DNA from: Pseudomonas citronellolis
GTDB taxonomy: Bacteria; Pseudomonadota; Gammaproteobacteria; Pseudomonadales; Pseudomonadaceae
Length of the DNA: 50,344 nucleotides
Direction: 5' to 3'
Assembly: GCF_029335315.1 (NCBI RefSeq)
Contig: NZ_JARJLT010000335.1
Location: 1 to 50,344, forward strand
The position numbers and the translations under genes were made by a program. Under the pieces are notes generated by a model. That model saw only the letters and a list, made by a program, of their open reading frames with translations, was not told the DNA's origin and searched no databases. Positions 8,456-16,338 of this stretch are shown here, one piece after another (within the stretch, counting starts at the first letter, position 1; the number at the start of each line of letters is the position of its first letter).

Positions 8456-9721
8456 GTGTACGATTTCATCATCATCGGCGGCGGCATCGTCGGCATGTCC
8501 ACCGCGATGCAACTGACCCAGGTCTACCCGGACGCGAAGATTCTCCTGCTGGAGAAGGAATCCGGCCCGGCCCGTCACCAGACCGGGCACAACAGCGGCG
8601 TGATCCACGCCGGCGTGTACTACACCCCGGGCAGCCTCAAGGCGAAGTTCTGCCTGGCCGGCAACAAGGCCACCAAGGCCTTCTGCGACAAGCACGGCAT
8701 CCGCTACGATGAGTGCGGCAAGCTGCTGGTGGCCACCAACGAGCTGGAGATGCAGCGCATGGGCGCGCTCTGGGAGCGCACCGCGGCCAACGGCCTGGAG
8801 CGCCACTGGCTGTCCGCCGGCGAGCTGCGCGAGCGTGAGCCGAACATCGTCGGCATGGGTGGCATCTTCGTGCCTTCCAGCGGCATCGTCAGCTACGCCG
8901 AAGTCACCGCCGCCATGGGCCGCGAGTTCCAGGCCGCCGGTGGCGAGATCCGCTACAACGCCGAAGTGACCGGCCTCGACGAGCGCGCCGAGGAAGTCAT
9001 AGTGCGCACCACCGACAACGAGTTCCGCGGCCGCTACCTGGTGACCTGCTCGGGCCTGATGGCCGACCGCGTGGTGCGCATGCTGGGCCTGGAGCCGCAG
9101 TTCATCATCTGCCCGTTCCGTGGCGAGTACTACCTGCTGCCCAAGCAGCACAACCAGATCGTCAACCACCTGATCTACCCGATCCCCGACCCGTCGATGC
9201 CGTTCCTCGGCGTGCACCTGACGCGGATGATCGACGGTACCGTCACCGTCGGCCCCAACGCCGTGCTGGCGATGAAGCGCGAGGGCTACCGCAAGCGCGA
9301 CATCAGCGTTTCCGACATGTTCGAGACCCTGACTTCGCCGGGCATCCTCAAGGTACTGGCGAAGAACCTGCGCCCGGGCCTGATCGAGATGAAGAACTCG
9401 CTGTTCAAGGGTGGCTACCTGAAGGAAGTGCAGAAGTACTGCCCGAGCATCGTCAAGGCCGACCTCACCGACTACCCGGCCGGCGTGCGCGCCCAGGCGG
9501 TGTCGCGCGACGGCAAGCTGATCGACGACTTCCTCTTCGTCAACACCAAGCGCAGCGTGAACGTCTGCAACGCGCCGTCGCCGGCCGCCACCTCGGCCAT
9601 CCCGATCGGCGCCTACATCGTCGAGAGGGTCCGCGAGCAGGTCGCGGCGCAGGGCGGCAACTTCGTCACGGCCGCCACCCCGGACACCACCCTGGACAGC
9701 AACCTGCGGGCCGCCGGCTGA
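8456..9721 (+). CDS. lhgO: L-2-hydroxyglutarate oxidase/dehydrogenase
   Basis: This 421-residue FAD-dependent oxidoreductase begins MYDFIIIGGGIVGMST with a dinucleotide-binding GxGxxG motif, and very long stretches agree with E. coli LhgO. It oxidises L-2-hydroxyglutarate to 2-oxoglutarate and passes electrons to the membrane quinone pool. The GTG at 8456 is chosen because it gives the conserved MYDF start and a GAGG site (8443-8446) nine bases upstream; a TTG at 8450 is too close to that site. It follows glaH after a REPIN and precedes gabD by 31 bp. Confidence 0.93.
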   Translation: MYDFIIIGGGIVGMSTAMQLTQVYPDAKILLLEKESGPARHQTGHNSGVIHAGVYYTPGSLKAKFCLAGNKATKAFCDKHGIRYDECGKLLVATNELEMQRMGALWERTAANGLERHWLSAGELREREPNIVGMGGIFVPSSGIVSYAEVTAAMGREFQAAGGEIRYNAEVTGLDERAEEVIVRTTDNEFRGRYLVTCSGLMADRVVRMLGLEPQFIICPFRGEYYLLPKQHNQIVNHLIYPIPDPSMPFLGVHLTRMIDGTVTVGPNAVLAMKREGYRKRDISVSDMFETLTSPGILKVLAKNLRPGLIEMKNSLFKGGYLKEVQKYCPSIVKADLTDYPAGVRAQAVSRDGKLIDDFLFVNTKRSVNVCNAPSPAATSAIPIGAYIVERVREQVAAQGGNFVTAATPDTTLDSNLRAAG

Positions 9722-9752
9722 GCCGCCCGACACCTATAACGAGGAAGAACGC

Positions 9753-11201
9753 GTGCAACTCAAAGACTCCAGCCTGTTCCGCCAGCAGGCCTACATCGAC
9801 GGCTCCTGGGTGGACGCCGACAGCGGCCAGACCCTGAAGGTCAACAACCCGGCCACCAACGAGATCATCGGCAGCGTGCCGAAGATGGGCGCCGCCGAGA
9901 CCCGCCGCGCCATCGAAGCCGCCGACCGCGCCCTGCCGGCCTGGCGCGCGCTGACCGCCAAGGACCGTGCCAACCGCCTGCGCCGCTGGTTCGAGCTGAT
10001 GATCGAGAACCAGGACGACCTGGCTCGCCTGATGACCATCGAACAGGGCAAGCCGCTGGCCGAGGCCAAGGGCGAAATCGCCTACGCCGCGTCCTTCCTC
10101 GAGTGGTTCGCCGAAGAAGCCAAGCGCGTCTACGGCGACATGATCCCCGGCCACCAGCCGGACAAGCGCCTGATGGTGATCAAGCAGCCCATCGGCGTCA
10201 CCGCGGCCATCACCCCGTGGAACTTCCCCTCGGCGATGATCACCCGCAAGGCCGGCCCGGCCCTGGCCGCCGGCTGCACCATGGTCCTCAAACCCGCCTC
10301 GCAGACCCCGTACTCCGCCCTGGCCCTGGCCGAGCTGGCCGAGCGCGCCGGCATCCCGAAAGGCGTGTTCAGCGTGGTTACCGGCAGCGCCGGCGAAGTC
10401 GGCGGCGAGCTGACCGGCAACCCGATCGTGCGCAAGCTGACCTTCACCGGCTCGACCGAAATCGGTCGCCAGCTGATGGCCGAATGCGCCAAGGACATCA
10501 AGAAGGTCTCGCTGGAGCTGGGCGGCAACGCACCCTTCATCGTCTTCGACGACGCCGACCTGGACGCCGCCGTGGACGGCGCGCTGGTCTCCAAGTACCG
10601 CAACAATGGCCAGACCTGCGTCTGCGCCAACCGCCTGTACATCCAGGATGGCGTGTACGACGCCTTCGTCGAGAAGCTGAAGGCGGCGGTCGCCCGCCTG
10701 AGCATCGGCAACGGCCTGGAAAACGGCGTGACCACCGGCCCGCTGATCGACGCCAAGGCCGTGGCCAAGGTCGAGGAGCACATTGCCGACGCCGTGGGCA
10801 AGGGCGCCAAGGTCGTCGCCGGCGGCAAGCCGCACGCCCTGGGCGGCACCTTCTTCGAGCCGACCATCCTGGTCGACGTGCCGAACAACGCCGCCGTGGC
10901 CAAGGAAGAGACCTTCGGCCCGCTGGCGCCGCTGTTCCGCTTCAAGGACGAGGCCGACGTGATCGCCATGTCCAACGACACCGAGTTCGGCCTCGCCGCC
11001 TACTTCTACGCCCGCGACCTGGGCCGCGTGTTCCGCGTCGGCGAAGCGCTGGAGTACGGCATCGTCGGTATCAACACCGGGATCATTTCCAACGAAGTCG
11101 CGCCGTTCGGCGGCATCAAGGCCTCGGGCCTGGGCCGCGAAGGCTCCAAGTACGGCATCGAGGACTACCTGGAAATCAAATACCTGTGCATCGGCGTGTA
11201 A
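9753..11201 (+). CDS. gabD: Succinate/glutarate semialdehyde dehydrogenase (NADP+)
   Basis: This 482-residue aldehyde dehydrogenase starts at a GTG with a GAGGAAG ribosome site. Catalytic C289 with neighbouring C291 (NGQTCVCANR), general base E255 (LELGG) and the PWNFP cofactor loop are visible. It oxidises succinate semialdehyde from GABA, and by family knowledge also glutarate semialdehyde from 5-aminovalerate (DavD role). Its place after glaH-lhgO suggests it feeds both routes. The paired cysteines resemble the redox-sensitive loop of other SSADH enzymes. Confidence 0.95.
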   Translation: MQLKDSSLFRQQAYIDGSWVDADSGQTLKVNNPATNEIIGSVPKMGAAETRRAIEAADRALPAWRALTAKDRANRLRRWFELMIENQDDLARLMTIEQGKPLAEAKGEIAYAASFLEWFAEEAKRVYGDMIPGHQPDKRLMVIKQPIGVTAAITPWNFPSAMITRKAGPALAAGCTMVLKPASQTPYSALALAELAERAGIPKGVFSVVTGSAGEVGGELTGNPIVRKLTFTGSTEIGRQLMAECAKDIKKVSLELGGNAPFIVFDDADLDAAVDGALVSKYRNNGQTCVCANRLYIQDGVYDAFVEKLKAAVARLSIGNGLENGVTTGPLIDAKAVAKVEEHIADAVGKGAKVVAGGKPHALGGTFFEPTILVDVPNNAAVAKEETFGPLAPLFRFKDEADVIAMSNDTEFGLAAYFYARDLGRVFRVGEALEYGIVGINTGIISNEVAPFGGIKASGLGREGSKYGIEDYLEIKYLCIGV

Positions 11202-11237
11202 GCCGCGGCCACCCCCATTCCTGACCTGGAGACAGCT

Positions 11238-12512
11238 ATGAACAGCAACCAGAGCCTGCAAGAACGGCGCATGGCCGCCATCCCGCGCGGCGTCGGCCAG
11301 ATCCACCAGATCTACGCCGAGCGCGCCGAGAACGCCACCATCTGGGACGTGGAAGGCCGCGAATACCTGGACTTCGCTGGCGGCATCGCCGTGCTCAACA
11401 CCGGCCACCTGCACCCGAAGGTGATGGCCGCCGTGCAAGCGCAGATGGTCAAGCTGACCCACACCTGCTTCCACGTGTTCGGCTACGAGGGCTACGTGGC
11501 CCTGGCCGAGAAGATCAACAAGATGATCCCCGGCGACTTCGAGAAGAAGACCCTGCTGGTGACCACCGGCGCCGAAGCCGTGGAGAACGCCATCAAGATC
11601 GCCCGCGCCGCCACCGGCCGCAGCGGCGTGATCGCCTTCACCGGCGCCTACCACGGCCGCACCCACTACACCCTGGCCCTGACCGGCAAGGTAGTGCCGT
11701 ACTCCGCGGGCCTGGGCCTGATGCCCGGCGGCGTGTTCCGCGCGCAGTACCCGAACGCGCTGCACGGTGTGTCGGTGGACGACGCCATCGCCAGCATCGA
11801 GCGCATCTTCAAGAACGACGCGCAGCCGCGCGACATCGCCGCGATCATCCTCGAGCCGGTGCAGGGCGAGGGTGGCTTCAACCCGGCGCCGAAGGACTTC
11901 ATGCAGCGCCTGCGCGCCCTGTGCGACGAGCACGGCATCGTGCTGATCGCCGATGAAGTGCAGACCGGTGCCGGGCGCACCGGCACCTTCTTCGCCATGG
12001 AGCAGATGGGCGTCGCCGCCGATCTGACCACCTTCGCCAAATCCATCGCCGGCGGCTTCCCGCTGGCCGGTGTGGCCGGCAAGGCCGAACTGATGGACGC
12101 GGTGGCCCCGGGCGGCCTGGGCGGCACCTACGCCGGCAACCCGATCTCCTGCGCCGCCGCCCTGGCGGTGATCGAGGCCTTCGAGGAAGAGAACCTGCTG
12201 CAGCGCGCCCAGGCCGTGGGCGAGATCCTCGGCGCCGGCCTGCGCCAGATCGGCGAGCGTCACGCCTGCGTGGGCGACGTGCGCATCCTCGGCGCCATGG
12301 TCGCGGTGGAGCTGTTCCAGGCCGACGGCCAGACCCCGGCCGCCGAGCTGACCGCGAAGATCGTCGCCAAGGCCCGCGACAAGGGCCTGGTGCTGCTGTC
12401 CTGCGGTACCTACTACAACGTCCTGCGCATCCTCGTGCCGCTGACCGTCAGCGACGCCGACCTGCAGCGCGGCCTGGGCATCATCGGCGAGTGCTTCGAC
12501 GAACTGGCCTGA
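11238..12512 (+). CDS. gabT: 4-aminobutyrate / 5-aminovalerate aminotransferase
   Basis: This is a 424-residue class III PLP aminotransferase. The PLP lysine is K268 (TTFAKSIAGG) and the cofactor aspartate is D239 in IADEVQTGAGRTG. It transfers the amino group of GABA or 5-aminovalerate to 2-oxoglutarate, giving the semialdehyde used by GabD. It lies 36 bp after gabD. Given the glutarate genes upstream, the DavT role in lysine catabolism is as likely as the GABA role. Confidence 0.94.
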   Translation: MNSNQSLQERRMAAIPRGVGQIHQIYAERAENATIWDVEGREYLDFAGGIAVLNTGHLHPKVMAAVQAQMVKLTHTCFHVFGYEGYVALAEKINKMIPGDFEKKTLLVTTGAEAVENAIKIARAATGRSGVIAFTGAYHGRTHYTLALTGKVVPYSAGLGLMPGGVFRAQYPNALHGVSVDDAIASIERIFKNDAQPRDIAAIILEPVQGEGGFNPAPKDFMQRLRALCDEHGIVLIADEVQTGAGRTGTFFAMEQMGVAADLTTFAKSIAGGFPLAGVAGKAELMDAVAPGGLGGTYAGNPISCAAALAVIEAFEEENLLQRAQAVGEILGAGLRQIGERHACVGDVRILGAMVAVELFQADGQTPAAELTAKIVAKARDKGLVLLSCGTYYNVLRILVPLTVSDADLQRGLGIIGECFDELA

Positions 12513-12530
12513 CGTACCTCCGCGTGCCCG

Positions 12531-12554
12531 CGTCCCCTTTCCCTGAAGGGGACG
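12531..12554 (+). promoter_or_regulatory. Intercistronic hairpin between gabT and gabP
   Basis: CGTCCCCTT (12531-12539) pairs perfectly with AAGGGGACG (12546-12554). A second GC stem, CCCGTGC/GCACGGG, follows near 12585-12606. Neither has a T-run, so they may stabilise or attenuate the mRNA rather than terminate it. Confidence 0.45.
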
Positions 12555-12654
12555 CGCTGAAGAAAACAATGACGGACCCCGTACCCGCCCGTGCCCACGC
12601 ACGGGTGGGTCGGGCCATTTCCGCCGCAGGGACGCTGCTTTACAAGGTGAGACC

Positions 12655-14055
12655 ATGCAACAGCTCAACAAGAACAACCTGAGCCATGGGTTGAAATCGC
12701 GGCATGTAACCATGCTGTCCATCGCCGGCGTGATCGGCGCCGGCCTGTTCGTCGGTTCCGGCCGCGCCATCGCCGAGGCGGGCCCGGCGGCCATCCTCGC
12801 GTACCTGCTGGCCGGTTCGCTGGTGGTGATCGTCATGCGCATGCTGGCCGAGATGGCCGTGGCGTCGCCCGACACCGGCTCCTTCTCCACCTACGCCGAC
12901 CGCGCCATCGGCAAATGGGCCGGCTACACCATCGGCTGGCTGTACTGGTGGTTCTGGGTCCTGGTGATCCCGATCGAGGCGAACATCGCCGCCACCATCA
13001 TCAACAGCTGGGTGCCGCAGCTGGACATCTGGGTGCTGTCCCTGGCCATCACCCTGCTGCTGACCGTGACCAACCTGTTCAGCGTGAAGAACTACGGTGA
13101 GTTCGAGTTCTGGCTGGCGCTGGTCAAGGTGATCGCCATCGTCGGCTTCATCATCCTCGGCGCCTGCGCCATCCTCGGCTTGCTGCCCAGCACCGGGGTC
13201 AGCGGCGTATCGCGCCTGTGGGACAACGGCGGCTTCATGCCCAACGGCTTCGGCGCGGTGCTCAGCGCCATGCTGATCACCATGTTCTCGTTCCTCGGCG
13301 CGGAAGTGGTGACCATCGCCGCCGCCGAATCGGACGCCGCCGAGAAGCAGATCTCCAAGGCCACCAACTCGGTGATCTGGCGGATCACCCTGTTCTACAT
13401 CCTGTCGATCTTCATCGTCGTCGCCCTGGTGCCCTGGACCGATTCGCGCCTCGCCGCCGACGGTTCCTACGTGACCGTGCTGGAAGTGCTCGGCGTGCCC
13501 AACGCCAAGGCGCTGATCGACGTGGTGGTGCTGACCTCGGTGACCAGCTGCCTGAACTCCTCGCTGTACACCGCCTCGCGCATGCTCTTCTCGCTGAGCA
13601 GCCGTGGCGACGCGCCGGCCATCGCGCGGGTGACCAGCCGCGCCGGTACCCCGGTGGTGGCGGTGCTGCTGTCGACCGCCGCGGCCTTCGCCACGGTGAT
13701 CGCCAACTACCTGGTGCCCGCGCAGGTGTTCGGCTTCCTCATGGCCAGCTCCGGCGCCATCGCCCTGCTGGTGTACCTGGTGATCGCCATCTCGCAGCTG
13801 CGCATGCGCAAGCGCATGGACGCCGAGGGCAAGGCGCCGCAGTACCGCATGTGGCTGTTCCCCTGGCTGACCTGGGGCGTGATCCTGTTCATCGTCGGCG
13901 TCCTGGTGCTGATGCTGCTGCGCCCGGACCACCGCGTGGAAGTGACCGCCACCGCGCTGCTCAGCGTGCTGATCGTCTGCTCCGGCCTGCTGGTGACCCG
14001 CCGTCGCGCGCGCAGCGAGCAGGGCGCCACGCGCCTGAGAGTGGCCGAGCGCTGA
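12655..14055 (+). CDS. gabP: GABA permease (APC family)
   Basis: This 466-residue amino acid permease has about 12 membrane segments and the APC signature region GVIGAGLFVGSG near the N-terminus, and equals E. coli GabP in length. It imports GABA and probably 5-aminovalerate by proton symport. It ends the operon; 142 bp with two hairpins separate it from gabT, so it may also have its own control. A REPIN and a strong bidirectional terminator follow. Confidence 0.92.
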   Translation: MQQLNKNNLSHGLKSRHVTMLSIAGVIGAGLFVGSGRAIAEAGPAAILAYLLAGSLVVIVMRMLAEMAVASPDTGSFSTYADRAIGKWAGYTIGWLYWWFWVLVIPIEANIAATIINSWVPQLDIWVLSLAITLLLTVTNLFSVKNYGEFEFWLALVKVIAIVGFIILGACAILGLLPSTGVSGVSRLWDNGGFMPNGFGAVLSAMLITMFSFLGAEVVTIAAAESDAAEKQISKATNSVIWRITLFYILSIFIVVALVPWTDSRLAADGSYVTVLEVLGVPNAKALIDVVVLTSVTSCLNSSLYTASRMLFSLSSRGDAPAIARVTSRAGTPVVAVLLSTAAAFATVIANYLVPAQVFGFLMASSGAIALLVYLVIAISQLRMRKRMDAEGKAPQYRMWLFPWLTWGVILFIVGVLVLMLLRPDHRVEVTATALLSVLIVCSGLLVTRRRARSEQGATRLRVAER

Positions 14056-14064
14056 TAGCTCTTC

Positions 14065-14130
14065 GTAGGCGCGAGCCTGCTCGCGAACGGCTCCGCAGCG
14101 GGGCTGGTTCGCGAGCAAGCTCGCTCCTAC
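14065..14130. repeat. REPIN downstream of gabP
   Basis: GTAGGCGCGAGCCTGCTCGCGAA and its inverted partner TTCGCGAGCAAGCTCGCTCCTAC form an inverted REP pair with a short central spacer. Confidence 0.85.
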
Positions 14131-14154
14131 AGGTTGCCCATACGCCGTGCCCTT

Positions 14155-14196
14155 GTAGGAGCGCGCCATGCGCGCGAATCGCGGGCATGGCCCGCG
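14155..14196. repeat. Single REP element
   Basis: GTAGGAGCGCGCCATGCGCGC followed by GCGGGCATGGCCCGC forms two adjacent small hairpins. The same type recurs at 41374-41419 and, inverted, at 32712-32754. Confidence 0.8.
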
Positions 14197-14198
14197 AT

Positions 14199-14231
14199 AA
14201 AAAACGGGGCGCCCTTGGGCGCCCCGTTTTT
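14199..14231. terminator. Bidirectional intrinsic terminator, gabP / mdtI
   Basis: A perfect CGGGGCGCCC/GGGCGCCCCG stem (14205-14214, 14217-14226) is flanked by an A-run on the left and a T-run on the right. It can end gabP transcripts on the plus strand and mdtI transcripts on the minus strand. Confidence 0.92.
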
Positions 14232-14238
14232 CGTTGCA

Positions 14239-14568
14239 TCAGGCCAGTTTCAGCAGGCCCATGCCCGTCACCAGCAGCGCCAGCCCGAGCCAGCCGCGCC
14301 ACACCAGGCGCTGGCCGAACAGGGCCCAGCCCATGGCCACGGTGGCGAGGATGCCGAAGCCGCCCCAGATGGCGTAGGCCACCGACAGTTCGATGTCCTT
14401 CACCGCCTGCGCCAGGGCAGAGAAGGCGCCCAGCACGCAGAGGATCGAGGCCACGCCCAGGGCGCGCTTGCGGAAGCCGTCGGAGTACTTCAGCAGCAGG
14501 TTGGCGATCACTTCCAGCACGATCGCCACGCCCAGCCAGGCGAACGGAATCCAGTCGAGGCTCAGCAT
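14239..14568 (-). CDS. mdtI: Spermidine export protein MdtI (SMR family)
   Basis: This is a 109-residue, four-helix small multidrug resistance protein starting [19 protein letters not shown], the same length as E. coli MdtI and very similar to it ([16 protein letters not shown]-type C-terminus LLKLA). The conserved membrane glutamate is in [11 protein letters not shown]. It pairs with MdtJ as an antiparallel heterodimer that exports spermidine across the inner membrane. Its start overlaps the end of mdtJ by 7 bp, indicating translational coupling. It ends just before the bidirectional terminator. Confidence 0.92.
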   Translation of the reverse strand: MLSLDWIPFAWLGVAIVLEVIANLLLKYSDGFRKRALGVASILCVLGAFSALAQAVKDIELSVAYAIWGGFGILATVAMGWALFGQRLVWRGWLGLALLVTGMGLLKLA

Positions 14569-14921
14569 GCGACGGCCTCCGTGGTGGACGGCTCGCGCGG
14601 GCTGCGGGTGCCGGACTTGACCAGCAGGATGCCTGTGATCATCACGGCCAGGCCCAGGACCTTCTCCGGGGCCAACTGCTCGCCCAGCCAGGCGACGCTG
14701 ACCAGGGTGATGAGGACGATGCCGATGCCTTCCCACAGGGCGTAGGCGACGCCAACCGGCACGCGCTTGATGGCCAGCGACAGGAAGTAGTAGGACAGGC
14801 CGATCATGGCGTACATCAGCAGATGGCCATAGAAGGGCGCGAAGGTGTTGGTGAACTTCATCGAGGTGGTGCCTACCACTTCGAAACCGATGGCGGTGAA
14901 CAGATAGATCCAGGAACGCAT
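14562..14921 (-). CDS. mdtJ: Spermidine export protein MdtJ (SMR family)
   Basis: The 119-residue SMR protein has four membrane helices. [19 protein letters not shown] carries the essential glutamate, and [12 protein letters not shown] and the SGTR tail motif match E. coli MdtJ. It is the first gene of the mdtJI operon. A GGGAGGG stretch sits about 8 bases before the ATG. Upstream lies a strongly structured leader (14996-15054 on the same strand). The presence of polyamine deacetylase and binding-protein genes 12 kb away suggests a polyamine-active organism. Confidence 0.92.
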   Translation of the reverse strand: MRSWIYLFTAIGFEVVGTTSMKFTNTFAPFYGHLLMYAMIGLSYYFLSLAIKRVPVGVAYALWEGIGIVLITLVSVAWLGEQLAPEKVLGLAVMITGILLVKSGTRSPREPSTTEAVAC

Positions 14922-14995
14922 GGTCGAGCCCTCCCTTGGGCAAGCCGCCGCCCTCGCGAAAGCTCGCGTGGCCAGGCGGAAAGTCGGAACGGGGA

Positions 14996-15054
14996 GGTGA
15001 CGCAGGGCGAGCGGCGATTCGCTCGGCGCTTCGTCACCGAAGTCGAGACTTCGG
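14996..15054 (-). ncRNA. Structured leader RNA upstream of mdtJI (candidate)
   Basis: Read on the minus strand, a perfect 8-bp hairpin CCGAAGTC-TC-GACTTCGG (15054-15037) is followed by GGTGACG (15038-15032) closing with CGTCACC (15002-14996). This outer stem encloses a 6-bp hairpin CGAGCG/CGCTCG (15025-15020, 15013-15008). The last two bases of the first hairpin are also the first two of the second stem, so the two stems compete at that junction. The structure lies 75 bp before mdtJ. I do not recognise a known riboswitch class. Confidence 0.45.
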
Positions 15055-15129
15055 GGAGGGCGCTAGAGGTCGCCGGTCCAACAGCGTTCGCGGGAAACCA
15101 GGCGGGAGGTGGAGAGGGTGTGAAGCTTT

Positions 15130-15149
15130 GTGTTCGACATAATGAACAC
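15130..15149. promoter_or_regulatory. Dyad GTGTTC-N8-GAACAC upstream of mdtJI and the TA pair
   Basis: Perfect 6-bp arms flank GACATAAT in an AT-rich stretch. This is the likely promoter area for mdtJ on the minus strand. The element resembles a dimeric repressor site; the regulator is unknown. The remaining 234 bp up to the antitoxin gene hold only promoter-like AT-rich sequence. Confidence 0.4.
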
Positions 15150-15383
15150 TATATTGCCTGGGCTAATGGAAATTGGCAAATTCGATAGCCTCAGGTAATT
15201 GCTCTGCGGCAATCGGTCGCCATATTTCGGTGGCTCTGGCTTGGCGGTCCGAAGGGGTGTCAATTCGTCTGTGCAATATTCTGTTCGGCCTCGGTGTGCG
15301 CCGCCTTTTCACTGGGCAATACCGGCGAAATGGCGTGGCCTTCATTTGAAGGTTGTAACGGCGTCATTTGAGGAGATCGCCTG

Positions 15384-15839
15384 TTGGCCATGAAGACGGA
15401 AGATCGTAGTCGCAGCAACTCGCCGTCCCCGGTGTTCTGGTTGCTGGTCCACGACCACGCCAGGCTCACCGAGCGTCAGCGGTTGCAGGAAATCCGCCAC
15501 GGCCTGAGCTGGCGCTGGGTGGAATCGGTGCGCGATACCTTCCGCATCAGCGGGCCGGGTTTCGTCGAGCTGTTCAACATTTCCCTGTCCACCTATGAGC
15601 GCAAGAAGAAGGCCGACCAGGCGTTGGACGCGGTGACCTCGGAGCGCCTGGACCGTCTCGCCTCGGTGGCCGTGCTGGCCGAGCAGGTGTTCGAGGATCG
15701 GCTGGCCGCGACGCAATGGCTGGAGCGTGGCAACGCGGCCCTCGGCGGCCAGGCGCCGTTCAGCCTGTGCGACACCGAGATCGGCGCCAACCAGGTACGC
15801 CGCGTGCTGCACGCGCTGGAGTGGGGCGGGGTCGCCTGA
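15384..15839 (+). CDS. Xre-type antitoxin with MbcA/ParS C-terminal domain
   Basis: The protein has about 151 residues: a degenerate N-terminal helix-turn-helix (GPGFVELFNISLSTYERKKK) and a C-terminal DUF2384/MbcA-ParS toxin-binding domain (VFEDRLAATQWLERGNAALG). It neutralises the RES toxin encoded next and normally represses the pair. An AGGAGA site (15371-15376) is spaced best for the TTG at 15384; the ATG at 15390 is the alternative. The stop overlaps the toxin start, supporting coupled translation. Confidence 0.88.
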   Translation: MAMKTEDRSRSNSPSPVFWLLVHDHARLTERQRLQEIRHGLSWRWVESVRDTFRISGPGFVELFNISLSTYERKKKADQALDAVTSERLDRLASVAVLAEQVFEDRLAATQWLERGNAALGGQAPFSLCDTEIGANQVRRVLHALEWGGVA

Positions 15840-16306
15840 TGCGGGCCTGGCGGGTCGCCAAGGCGGCGCGGGCCTCCGACCTTTCCGGTCAGGGCGCGGC
15901 CATCCTCGGCGGCCGCTGGAACCACCGCGACCTGCCCGCCGTCTACCTGGGCCTGACGCCGGCGATCTGCTGCCTGGAGACCTTCGTCCACGCCAGCGGC
16001 CAGCCGACCTTCCCGATGAAGATCACCTCGTTCCTGCTGCCCGAGGGCGACGACCTGTACCTCAGGCCCGATCCGCGCGACCTCCCCGAAGGCTGGAGCA
16101 GCCTGCCGGCCGACCGCCCGAGCATGGACTACGGCAGCCGCTGGTTGCGCGCCGGCGAACAGCTCGGGCTGATCGTACCGTCGGCGGTGCTGCCGCTGGA
16201 GTGGGACATCCTGCTCAACCCGCGACACCCGGCGATCAGCCAGGTGAAGGCCCTGGAGAGCTACGACTTCCTGTACGACGAGCGGATGTTCCAGGCGCGC
16301 GGCTGA
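15839..16306 (+). CDS. RES-domain toxin (NAD+-degrading type)
   Basis: The 155-residue toxin has the RES-domain residues R26 in GGRWN, Y36 in VYLG, E47 in CCLETF and S115 in VPSAV, followed by the conserved NPRHPA segment. RES toxins of Xre-RES pairs, including a studied P. putida pair, deplete cellular NAD+. The ATG overlaps the antitoxin stop (TGATG). All expected motif residues are present, so the toxin appears intact. It ends 32 bp before the convergent beta-lactamase gene. Confidence 0.9.
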   Translation: MRAWRVAKAARASDLSGQGAAILGGRWNHRDLPAVYLGLTPAICCLETFVHASGQPTFPMKITSFLLPEGDDLYLRPDPRDLPEGWSSLPADRPSMDYGSRWLRAGEQLGLIVPSAVLPLEWDILLNPRHPAISQVKALESYDFLYDERMFQARG

Positions 16307-16338
16307 AAACTTCTGGCGCCGGCCATCCGGGCGCTACA

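Noticed and set aside
9753-12512. Naming gabD and gabT as davD and davT
   Set aside because: The enzymes of the two pathways cannot be told apart by sequence alone. The gab names follow the operon order; the Dav roles are noted as possible.
9666-12890. Long open frame antisense to lhgO, gabD, gabT and gabP
   Set aside because: Long antisense frames are common in GC-rich DNA. It has no recognisable domain, and the plus-strand genes are unambiguous.
14996-15054. Guanidine-II (mini-ykkC) riboswitch before an SMR exporter
   Set aside because: Mini-ykkC needs two hairpins with ACGR loops. The loops here are different, and the genes are MdtJI-like rather than guanidine exporters. Kept only as an unclassified leader.
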